This document shows positions 32,388 through 39,031 of a stretch of 64,000 nt of DNA, one piece after another. The position numbers and the translations under genes were made by a program. Position 1 is the stretch's first letter. Every line of letters begins with the position of its first letter. Source of the stretch: Terrimonas sp937888905 (lineage in GTDB: Bacteria; Bacteroidota; Bacteroidia; Chitinophagales; Chitinophagaceae); assembly GCA_937888905.1 (NCBI GenBank), contig CALATA010000006.1, forward strand, positions 1 to 64,000. Reading direction: 5' to 3'. The notes below the pieces were generated by a model, which was not told where the DNA came from, did no database searches, and saw nothing but the letters and a program-made list of their open reading frames with translations.

Positions 32388-33112
32388 TGCGCCTGTTTCC
32401 TCCGTGCCAGTTCCTGTTCGGCATAACCGAATACTCGTTTCATCATATCCGTTTTGCGGAACTCATAGCGCGTGCGGATTTTTTCTTCTTCATCTGCTAC
32501 CGATACAAACATGCCGTCAATCGCTCTTGCGGCGATAAAATCAGTCAGGCTGTTTTCGAGCGGTTTATTGATGAAAGGAATTTTATTATAAACGTTTACC
32601 AGGTTGGTCCATTCGCGGTTGGCACCATTGAGATTGGCGGTGCTGTCGACGATGGGGCGGAAAGCCACCATCAACTGGGGAGACATGGTATTTTTGAAAT
32701 AATCCGTAGCGGCATGCAGGTTGTCGGTGATAAGCAGGTTCACCACATCACGCAGGTTCATTTGTTTAACGGAGTTCAGAAATATCGGCTTGGCGGATGA
32801 TACTGCGGAGACCATGGCATTGGTAAACTTACTGGTGACCTGGTTTACGAGACTGGTCATGCCGATATCTTTCAATGTCTTCTCGATCTTGGCAGCGTCT
32901 CCGGGAAAAGCGAAACGTACCAGCGGGTTACCGCTGTTAGGGTTGGCGAAAGCATCAAATCCGGAAAAAAGGCCTTGTGTTAATGCATCGCGCAGTCCCG
33001 CAGCCATTTCATATTCCGAAGGAGCGAGTGCGGAGGCAACCTGTTTCAGCGTGTCACAGGACGAAAAGAAGAGCGTGGTGGCCAGGAGACCACTGAGTAG
33101 TAAACGTTTCAT
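32381..33112 (-). CDS. DUF4197 lipoprotein
   Basis: 243 aa. Lipobox FSSC (Cys19). LRDALTQGLFSGFDAF near the start and PIFLNSVKQMNLRDVVNLLITDNLHAATDYFKNTMSPQLMVAFRPIVDS in the middle match the DUF4197 pattern (all-helical, the D-x-A-T-x-Y-F-K core). Function unknown. Upstream is a family A repeat with TACTTTTG (33128-33121), 8 nt from the ATG. The 3' end faces the amidase gene across a family F repeat. Confidence 0.82.
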   Translation of the reverse strand: MKRLLLSGLLATTLFFSSCDTLKQVASALAPSEYEMAAGLRDALTQGLFSGFDAFANPNSGNPLVRFAFPGDAAKIEKTLKDIGMTSLVNQVTSKFTNAMVSAVSSAKPIFLNSVKQMNLRDVVNLLITDNLHAATDYFKNTMSPQLMVAFRPIVDSTANLNGANREWTNLVNVYNKIPFINKPLENSLTDFIAARAIDGMFVSVADEEEKIRTRYEFRKTDMMKRVFGYAEQELARRKQAQQ

Positions 33113-33114
33113 AA

Positions 33115-33152
33115 TTAATTCAAAAGTAAAAAGTCAAAATTCAAAAATCAAC
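33115..33152 (-). repeat. Intergenic repeat family A upstream of the DUF4197 gene
   Basis: CAAAAGTA, AAGTCAAAATTC and CAAAAATC words. On the minus strand TTG, 20 nt, then TACTTTTG (33128-33121) fits the Bacteroidota promoter pattern, right before the gene. Confidence 0.6.
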
Positions 33153-33185
33153 AGAAATAAAGATGCAAAAGTAGGGCCAGGGGAG

Positions 33186-33228
33186 TGAATCGTCAATGGT
33201 GAATGGTGAATAAGTCAATCAGTGAATT
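33186..33228. repeat. Intergenic repeat family E
   Basis: TCAATGGTGAATGGTGAATAAGTC words on the plus strand. It is not next to a stop codon here, unlike most other copies. Confidence 0.55.
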
Positions 33229-33229
33229 G

Positions 33230-33418
33230 TGCTCTCTGAGGCCGATACTTCGGCCTCTCGAGGGGCGTCAATCATGAATGGGTCGCCTCGGGCTCAGTCT
33301 TCACGAGCCATGAAGGCTGAATCGTTGAATGACGGCTTATTTATTACTTACGCCCGAAGCATCGGGCGGCTGTTTCACCTTAAACCTTATACCTTATACC
33401 GTCCACCTTACTTACCAC
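33230..33418. repeat. Intergenic repeat family G with two hairpins
   Basis: Hairpin GAGGCCGA-TACT-TCGGCCTC (33238-33257), about 90 nt of unassigned sequence, hairpin CGCCCGA-AGCA-TCGGGCG (33351-33368), then GGCTGTT and CCTTATACCTTATACC words. It fills the gap between the DUF4197 start and the yqgE stop; with the A and E repeats it makes a 306-bp gene-free stretch. Confidence 0.6.
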
Positions 33419-33970
33419 TCAATTGAGCTGCGGATCCAGTGGGAAATTGATCATCATTTCGTAATCGCCGCCTAACGCCCGCAGCGAATCGCGCCATAAT
33501 TCATCGGGCTGGGCATGAAAGATCAGTGGTCGTGTAGCCTGCACCGTCAGCCAGCTTTTTCCTTCGAGTTCGGCTTCAAGTTGACCGCTCTCCCAACCTG
33601 AATAGCCGACAAAGAAGCGGATCCGTGAGGGAGATATTTCACCGGTGCGGAGCAGATGGCCCAATACTTCAAAATCGCCACCCCAATACACATTTTGGAT
33701 GATCTCAGTACCTCCGGGAATTTTTTCGGGATACTGGTGCACAAAATGCAGCGTATCGGGCTGTACCGGTCCACCGTAATAAACAGGGAGGTCAAATTCA
33801 GCCAGGGAAGGCACCAATTGATTGAGATTGGAATCGAAACGACGGTTGAGAACAAACCCGAAGCTTCCGTCCGTCTTATGTTCGCAGAGGAAAACAACAC
33901 TTCGCAGAAAGTTGGGATCTTTCAGGAAAGGGTCGGCGATCAACAAAACTCCAGGAGCGGGTTCTATCAT
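33419..33970 (-). CDS. YqgE/AlgH family protein
   Basis: 183 aa covering the whole family: PAPGVLLIADPFLKDPNFLRSVVFLCEHKTDGSFGFVLNRRF at the N-terminus, PVYYGGPVQPDTLHFVHQYP in the middle and IRFFVGYSGWESGQLEAELEGKSWLTV near the C-terminus. Cytoplasmic protein of unknown biochemical role. The 192-bp upstream gap to the histidine kinase contains two outward-facing terminator-like hairpins. Confidence 0.92.
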   Translation of the reverse strand: MIEPAPGVLLIADPFLKDPNFLRSVVFLCEHKTDGSFGFVLNRRFDSNLNQLVPSLAEFDLPVYYGGPVQPDTLHFVHQYPEKIPGGTEIIQNVYWGGDFEVLGHLLRTGEISPSRIRFFVGYSGWESGQLEAELEGKSWLTVQATRPLIFHAQPDELWRDSLRALGGDYEMMINFPLDPQLN

Positions 33971-34012
33971 ACTTCAATTTAAAGCGAAAAATCGTTTTTA
34001 AAAAATGAAGTT

Positions 34013-34041
34013 AAAAAAAATCAGCCAGCCCTTGCTGGCTG
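34013..34041 (-). terminator. Orphan terminator-like hairpin upstream of yqgE
   Basis: CAGCCAGC (34022-34029), 4-nt loop, GCTGGCTG (34034-34041), followed in the minus direction by eight U. No annotated minus-strand gene ends here, so it would act in the yqgE leader or on an unannotated RNA. Confidence 0.6.
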
Positions 34042-34077
34042 TGTGGTGATCCATGCATGTTGTAATTTTGCTCCCTG

Positions 34078-34107
34078 CCGTGTACCTGCCCGGTAAACAC
34101 GGCTTTT
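34078..34107 (+). terminator. Terminator-like hairpin upstream of the histidine kinase
   Basis: CCGTGTACC pairs with GGT-AA-ACACGG (two-base bulge), then CTTTTT in the plus direction. No plus-strand gene ends here; it may be a leader attenuator for the kinase gene or the end of a short RNA. Confidence 0.4.
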
Positions 34108-34162
34108 TCACCGGAAATAAAAACAAAACCCATTATCTTTCCGTCTTAAGTCATCAGCCTAC

Positions 34163-35518
34163 GTGAAAAGAATTTTTACCATCATTACCATCCTCATCTC
34201 GTTATCACTTATCGGGATCATTGTGTTTCAGATTTCCTGGCTGCGCAACATGATTCTCTTGCAGGAGGATCGTGTAAAGCAAAAAGTAGACGAAGTGGGT
34301 ATCAGCATCGGCAATGAGCTGAAAGAATACAAAGCCACCTATATGCCTATTCCTCCCAAGACAGGAACAGGCAGTATTTTCAAAGATGACTTCGCCCAGG
34401 GATTACTCAATTTTCAAACAGTAGGCGCACGCTTTACCACACGTGAATTATACGAAAAAATCAGGCGCCAGTTCGATCATGTAGGACTCAAAGACCTGAA
34501 GTTTGAATTCGTGCTCATGCTCGATAATCCGCGCAGCAATTCTCTCGGCCGGATTGAAAGACAGACCAGCAATTTTGTAAAAGCGTACGAAGACAAAGTC
34601 AACAACTATTCGACAGGCTGGATATTAATTGTCTCACCCAGCGGTTCCGCAACGGAGAACCTGGCCTCCGATGAAGTAATGATCATTGTGGCGCTCGATT
34701 GGCGTAATGTGGTTATACAGCAATTGCAATTGAGAATTGCGCTTGCCATACTCTTCACGCTGATCATCATTGCAGCGTTCTATCTCACCGTTCGCACCAT
34801 GCTCCGTCAGAAAAAACTGGGCGAAATCAAGAACGACTTTATCAACAACATGACGCATGAATTCAAAACGCCCATCGCCACCATATCACTTGCCGTGGAT
34901 GCAATGAAGAATGAGCGCGTGTTACAGGACCGTGAAAAGATCGAATACTTCCGGGGCATCATCAAGGAAGAAAATCAGCGCATGAACCGCCAGGTCGAAA
35001 CGATCCTAAAGGCCTCACAACTCGAAAGACAGGAAGTAGAACTTAATCTTAAACCGCTGCATGTACACGAAGTGATCAAACATGTGGTGGATAATTTTGC
35101 CCTGCAGTTGCAGGAAAAAAATGGTCATGCAGAGTTACTGCTGCAGGCCGAGAACGACCTCATCGATGCAGATGAAGTCCATTTTTCCAACCTTGTCAAC
35201 AACCTCGTTGATAACGCCGTAAAATATTCCAAGGAAAATGTGCCCGTGCAATTACGCATCAGTACGCAGGTGGATGGCCGCCGTTTGATGATGCGTTTTG
35301 AAGACAACGGTATTGGCATGAATAAGGAAACGGTGAAACGTGTATTCGAGCGTTTCTATCGCGCTCACACCGGCAACCTGCACAACGTAAAAGGATTTGG
35401 CCTGGGGCTCAGCTATGTCAAAACAATGATCGAAGGCCATCATGGCGAGATCAAAGTGGAAAGTGTATTGGGCAAGGGAAGTACGTTTGTGATACACCTG
35501 CCGTTGAAGAAGGCGTGA
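34163..35518 (+). CDS. Membrane sensor histidine kinase, orphan
   Basis: 451 aa with a GTG start; it gives a natural KRIFTIITILISLSLIG anchor and no nearby ATG fits. TM1 at about 4-24 and TM2 at about 191-212 flank a periplasmic sensor domain of about 165 residues. The kinase core has the H-box NNMTHEFKTPIA (His232), the N-box NLVNNLVDNAVKYS, DNGIGM and GFGLGLSYV. It resembles the RprX type of Bacteroidota. No response-regulator gene is adjacent. TATCTTTC (34134-34141) is a possible -7 box. Confidence 0.87.
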   Translation: MKRIFTIITILISLSLIGIIVFQISWLRNMILLQEDRVKQKVDEVGISIGNELKEYKATYMPIPPKTGTGSIFKDDFAQGLLNFQTVGARFTTRELYEKIRRQFDHVGLKDLKFEFVLMLDNPRSNSLGRIERQTSNFVKAYEDKVNNYSTGWILIVSPSGSATENLASDEVMIIVALDWRNVVIQQLQLRIALAILFTLIIIAAFYLTVRTMLRQKKLGEIKNDFINNMTHEFKTPIATISLAVDAMKNERVLQDREKIEYFRGIIKEENQRMNRQVETILKASQLERQEVELNLKPLHVHEVIKHVVDNFALQLQEKNGHAELLLQAENDLIDADEVHFSNLVNNLVDNAVKYSKENVPVQLRISTQVDGRRLMMRFEDNGIGMNKETVKRVFERFYRAHTGNLHNVKGFGLGLSYVKTMIEGHHGEIKVESVLGKGSTFVIHLPLKKA

Positions 35519-35525
35519 GGTACAG

Positions 35526-35632
35526 CCGCATGTGTAAATGTGCCCGTTCTTCGAACGGGGCCATGTGAAAATGTGTTGGGCTGGTCCTGACTTTCATTTC
35601 CACATTTACATATTTTCACATTTACACATTTA
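35526..35632. repeat. Intergenic repeat family F with hairpin, between convergent genes
   Basis: ATGTGTAAATGTG, hairpin CCCGTTC-TTC-GAACGGG, ATGTGAAAATGTG, about 30 nt, then inverted CACATTTACATATTTTCACA words. It fills the gap between the histidine kinase (+) and queA (-). Confidence 0.75.
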
Positions 35633-36871
35633 TTGCCAGCTCAACAAACTCCCGTCTCCATAGCTCAAAAACCGGAATTCATTATCCAACGCATACTGGT
35701 AAACCTTCCTCCAATCTTCGCCGATCAGGGCGGCTACCAACAACAACAAAGTTGATTGCGGCTGATGAAAATTGGTGATCAGTGCCTGTGCAATCTTTGG
35801 TTTGTATCCCGGCGCAATCAGCAGTCGCGTGCTTGCTATCAATTGCTGTCTTTGCTGCTTTTGCATCCAGGCAAGCAATGCGGTCAATGCTTCTTTGGAA
35901 GAAGGCAATGACTGCTCTTCCTGCGCGTATGGATACCACTGATCGAGTTGCAACACGCCATGCGCAGACATGTCTTCTTCTCCTTTGATCAGTATTACAC
36001 CCAGCCAGTAAAGACTTTCAAGTGTACGCATTGAAGTGGTGCCTACCGGAATAACGGCATGACCGGCGGGCTGCTGCAATATTCTTTCAATCAACAGGCG
36101 GTTTACATCGATGTATTCCGCATGCATGGTATGGTCTTCCATCACCGCTGCCTTCACTGGTTTAAACGTGCCGGCGCCAACGTGTAAGGTCACATAACCG
36201 GTATCGATATTCTTTGCACGCAGCCGTTGGAAAATGGTATCGGTGAAATGTAAGCCTGCAGTGGGTGCGGCCACTGATCCTTCTTCTTTTGCATAAATGG
36301 TCTGGTAACGTTCGCTGTCGCCTTCGTCGGCAATGCGTTTGATATAAGGCGGCAACGGTATGGCGCCAGCATCATGCAATACTTCTGCAAAGGATAATGG
36401 TTCTTCGCTCCATTGGAGAGAGATCAGGAAATGATCATCTCCCTTGCCTTCGTATCGCGCTTCGAGGGTATAGTTTTTATTTCCTGCGGAAATTTCTTTC
36501 TGCAGTACTTGTCCGGGTTTCCATTTGGAAGCGCCGCCGATCATGCATTGCCAGTATACTTCTCTCGTTTGCTGTAAAGCTGTTGCCACATCGGGATAAC
36601 GGGTATCGGGTTGCAGGCAAAATATTTCTATCACGCCTCCTGTCGGTTTGCGGAACAATAGTCTTGCTTCCACTACCCGCGTGTTGTTGAAGATGAGCAG
36701 GGAACCGGCAGCAAGATGCTGGTCGAGTTCGCGGTAAATACTTGTTGAAATAATGCCTTTATCATAGACGAGCAGCTTCGATTCGTCGCGGTTGGGAGCG
36801 GGAACGGGGGCTATTCTTTCGTCGGGAAGGGCATAGGTATAGTCACTGATGGATAGATCACGGGGGTGCAT
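35630..36871 (-). CDS. queA: tRNA preQ1(34) S-adenosylmethionine ribosyltransferase-isomerase QueA
   Basis: 413 aa from ATG-36871. It makes epoxyqueuosine in tRNA by transferring the ribosyl part of SAM to preQ1. Motifs: FNNTRVVEARLLFRK near residue 60, AAPTAGLHFTD, VTLHVGAGTFKPVK, ITNFHQPQSTLLLLVAALIG and YRYALDNEFRFLSYGDGSL-like C-terminus. Possible earlier starts are ATG-36895 (421 aa) and GTG-36955; the latter lies in a DnaA-box-like array and is unlikely. TATCTTCG with a TTG 18 nt upstream (about 36915-36936) is a candidate promoter. It is divergent from mraZ. Confidence 0.93.
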   Translation of the reverse strand: MHPRDLSISDYTYALPDERIAPVPAPNRDESKLLVYDKGIISTSIYRELDQHLAAGSLLIFNNTRVVEARLLFRKPTGGVIEIFCLQPDTRYPDVATALQQTREVYWQCMIGGASKWKPGQVLQKEISAGNKNYTLEARYEGKGDDHFLISLQWSEEPLSFAEVLHDAGAIPLPPYIKRIADEGDSERYQTIYAKEEGSVAAPTAGLHFTDTIFQRLRAKNIDTGYVTLHVGAGTFKPVKAAVMEDHTMHAEYIDVNRLLIERILQQPAGHAVIPVGTTSMRTLESLYWLGVILIKGEEDMSAHGVLQLDQWYPYAQEEQSLPSSKEALTALLAWMQKQQRQQLIASTRLLIAPGYKPKIAQALITNFHQPQSTLLLLVAALIGEDWRKVYQYALDNEFRFLSYGDGSLLSWQ

Positions 36872-36947
36872 AACTGGCGCGACCGACTGTCGCATTTTGG
36901 TGAGACGCGAAGATAGCGCAAAAGCCAAATTCACAATGAAAACAGGG

Positions 36948-36988
36948 TTATCCACAGCTTATACACGGTAATCCACATCTAATTCACG
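36948..36988 (+). promoter_or_regulatory. Four DnaA-box-like 9-mers in tandem
   Basis: TTATCCACA (36948, perfect consensus), TTATACACG (36959), TAATCCACA (36969) and TAATTCACG (36980). Starts are 11, 10 and 11 bp apart, all in one orientation, so they lie on one face of the helix. They match the consensus TTATnCACA at 9, 8, 8 and 7 of 9 positions. Position: between queA and mraZ, upstream of the division cluster. Confidence 0.65.
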
Positions 36989-37094
36989 CAGGATCATGTT
37001 TCTGACACCCATTTTTGAGTTGAAATCCTTGCTGGTATTGGCTTTCAGGGTGTTTAAATGTGTGGAAAAATTAAAGAAATCAAAATTTGGGCGG

Positions 37095-37121
37095 AAAGTG
37101 GGAAAAAGTGTTATTTTGTGT
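37095..37121 (+). promoter_or_regulatory. MraZ-box repeats upstream of mraZ
   Basis: AAAGTGG (37095), AAAGTGT (37105) and TTTGTGT (37115), exactly 10 bp apart, fit the three-repeat AAAGTG[TG] site described for MraZ. They overlap a candidate promoter (TTTG 37086-37089 and TATTTTG 37112-37118), so MraZ would control its own operon. Confidence 0.6.
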
Positions 37122-37155
37122 TAATTACTTGAGCATTGGATTCAAGTACCTGATA

Positions 37156-37626
37156 ATGATAAGTTTTCTAGGCGAATTTGAAGTCACATTGGACGCCAAA
37201 GGGCGTTTCTTGCTGCCGGCTGGTCTGAAAAAGCAGATTCCGGAGACTGACGGTTTGCATTTCGTTATCAACAGAGGTTTTGAAAAGTGTCTTAGCCTTT
37301 ACCCGCTGAAAAACTGGCAACCGCTGGCCGATAAAATCAATAACCTGAATGATTTTAAGCCGAAGGTGCGGGAGTTTAAACGGTTCTTTCTAAATGGCGC
37401 CACCCCGGTGGAGCCCGATACCGCCGGACGCATTTTGTTGCCGCCCCGCCTCAAAGAGTACGCGGGTTTGCAGAAGGATGTGATCCTGGTATCAGCCGGA
37501 CAACGATTGGAAATTTGGGATAGTAATAAGTACAACGAGTTCTTTGAATCTTTCTCACCGGATGCATTCAGTGATCTGGCTGCCGAAGTAATGGGCGGTG
37601 GTGGTAATGAGCTGGATCTTGAATAA
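37156..37626 (+). CDS. mraZ: Division/cell wall cluster regulator MraZ
   Basis: 156 aa from ATG-37156; upstream in-frame codons reach into the promoter and are not used. Two SpoVT/AbrB-like DNA-binding halves, each with the D-x-K-G-R-F/I-L-L-P signature: LDAKGRFLLPAGL (about 12-24) and PDTAGRILLPPRLKEY (about 90-105). It controls the dcw cluster. Recognisable MraZ boxes lie 35-61 nt upstream. First gene of the cluster; rsmH follows by 21 bp. Confidence 0.95.
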   Translation: MISFLGEFEVTLDAKGRFLLPAGLKKQIPETDGLHFVINRGFEKCLSLYPLKNWQPLADKINNLNDFKPKVREFKRFFLNGATPVEPDTAGRILLPPRLKEYAGLQKDVILVSAGQRLEIWDSNKYNEFFESFSPDAFSDLAAEVMGGGGNELDLE

Positions 37627-37647
37627 AACGATGTAAACAGTGTCGAT

Positions 37648-38601
37648 ATGGCGAAAAAACAACAACCCCGGCGGAACGAGACTTCATCCACCGGTGATGA
37701 CGCCGGCTATCATGTACCCGTGTTGCTGGCGGAATCAATGGAGGCGCTGAATATCCGGCCCGATGGTATTTATGTCGATTGCACTTTTGGTGGCGGCGGT
37801 CATTCCAGCGTCATCCTGCAGCACCTGGGTCCGAAAGGACGCCTCGTTGCTTTCGATCAGGATGAAGACGCCCGGCAGAACCTGCCCGACGACGACCGCC
37901 TGCTGTTTGTGCCGCATAACTTCCGCTACCTCCAGCGCTTTCTGCGCCTGAACGGTATCACGGAAGTGGACGGCATCCTGGCGGATCTCGGTGTCAGCAG
38001 TCATCAGTTCGATGAAGCAGACCGCGGATTCTCCACCCGTTTCGATGCGGCCCTCGATATGCGCATGGACCGCCGGCAGGAACTGACTGCATTAGACATT
38101 ATCAGCACGTATACCGAACTGCAACTGCACAAATTATTTGAACAGTACGGCGAAGTAACGAATGCTAAAACACTGGCCCGCACGATCGTCCAACGCCGCA
38201 CCAACGTGCCGATGAAGACGATCGAGGGATTCAAACAGGCTATCCGGGATATTGTGAAAGGTAACCCCCACAAGTACTTTGCCCAGGTTTTCCAGGCGTT
38301 GCGCATGGAAGTGAATGATGAAACAGGCGCGTTGAAAGACATGCTGCAACAATCTCCAAAACTACTGCGACCAGGTGGTCGCGTTGCGATCATCTCTTTT
38401 CATTCTATTGAAGACAGGTTAGTAAAGAACTTTTTCCGACGTGGCTCCTTCGAAGAGCCGGAGGAAAACCCTTTTGCCAACAATGAACCTGAACCAGAGT
38501 TCAACATCATCACCCGTAAGCCGGTAACAGCCGGGGATGAAGAACTGAAACGTAATCCGCGCTCAAGAAGCGCCAAACTGAGAGTAGCAGAAAAACGCTA
38601 A
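37648..38601 (+). CDS. rsmH: 16S rRNA m4C1402 methyltransferase RsmH
   Basis: 317 aa. N4-methylates C1402 of 16S rRNA. YHVPVLLAESMEAL, VDCTFGGGGHS (SAM motif, about 47-57), GILADLGVSSHQFDEADRGFS and FQALRMEVNDE are family hallmarks, with a GGRVAIISFHSIEDRLVKNFF C-terminal motif. Second gene of the dcw cluster; ftsL follows by 16 bp. Confidence 0.97.
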   Translation: MAKKQQPRRNETSSTGDDAGYHVPVLLAESMEALNIRPDGIYVDCTFGGGGHSSVILQHLGPKGRLVAFDQDEDARQNLPDDDRLLFVPHNFRYLQRFLRLNGITEVDGILADLGVSSHQFDEADRGFSTRFDAALDMRMDRRQELTALDIISTYTELQLHKLFEQYGEVTNAKTLARTIVQRRTNVPMKTIEGFKQAIRDIVKGNPHKYFAQVFQALRMEVNDETGALKDMLQQSPKLLRPGGRVAIISFHSIEDRLVKNFFRRGSFEEPEENPFANNEPEPEFNIITRKPVTAGDEELKRNPRSRSAKLRVAEKR

Positions 38602-38617
38602 AACTATACCTGCAGGT

Positions 38618-38935
38618 ATGACCGAGAAAAACAACAAGGATGCAGTGAGCTGGAAAAAATGGCTGAACTATCAGTCCATTGTGAAACAAGTACCCTTCTT
38701 TCTCTTTCTCGCATTATTAGCAGTAATGTATATCTACAACGGCCATTACGCGGATAAGACAGTCCGCCAGATTAATAAAGTGGCCCGCGAAGTAAAGGAA
38801 TTGCAGTACGAATACAAGGCGGTTAAAAGTGATGTGATGTTTCGCAACAAACCCAGTGAACTGGTGAAAGCCGTTGAACCACTCGGATTGAAAGAACTGA
38901 CAGAAGCGCCGGTAGTTCTGAAGGATAGTTTGTGA
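38618..38935 (+). CDS. ftsL: FtsL-like division protein
   Basis: 105 aa, bitopic: cytoplasmic N-terminus, one TM helix (about residues 25-45, PFFLFLALLAVMYIYNGHYA) and a periplasmic coiled coil (KTVRQINKVAREVKELQYEYKAVKSDVMF). Sequence identity to E. coli FtsL is expected to be negligible; the assignment rests on size, topology and position between rsmH and ftsI. The stop is followed by 96 bp of repeats, the only such interruption in the cluster. Confidence 0.8.
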   Translation: MTEKNNKDAVSWKKWLNYQSIVKQVPFFLFLALLAVMYIYNGHYADKTVRQINKVAREVKELQYEYKAVKSDVMFRNKPSELVKAVEPLGLKELTEAPVVLKDSL

Positions 38936-39031
38936 GGACGTGAATGGTGAATAGTGAATCGTGAATGGTGAATAGTGAATAGGGTGCGGCTGTTATACTT
39001 AATACTTAGTACTTATAACTTATAACTCAAC
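38936..39031. repeat. Repeats E and B inside the dcw cluster
   Basis: GTGAATGGTGAATAGTGAATC words (38936-38983) start 5 nt after the ftsL stop. GGCTGTT (38988) and ACTTAATACTTAGTACTTAT words (38995-39028) run up to the TTG start of ftsI. The other short gaps of the cluster (9-57 bp) have no such repeat. Confidence 0.7.

Noticed and set aside
36872..36955. GTG start for queA
   Set aside because: It lies within the DnaA-box-like array and upstream of a plausible promoter; the conserved QueA sequence begins at or near 36871.
37050..37090. Certain replication origin next to the DnaA-like boxes
   Set aside because: The AT-rich stretch is suggestive, but dnaA is not nearby and skew could not be computed; kept as a hypothesis only.
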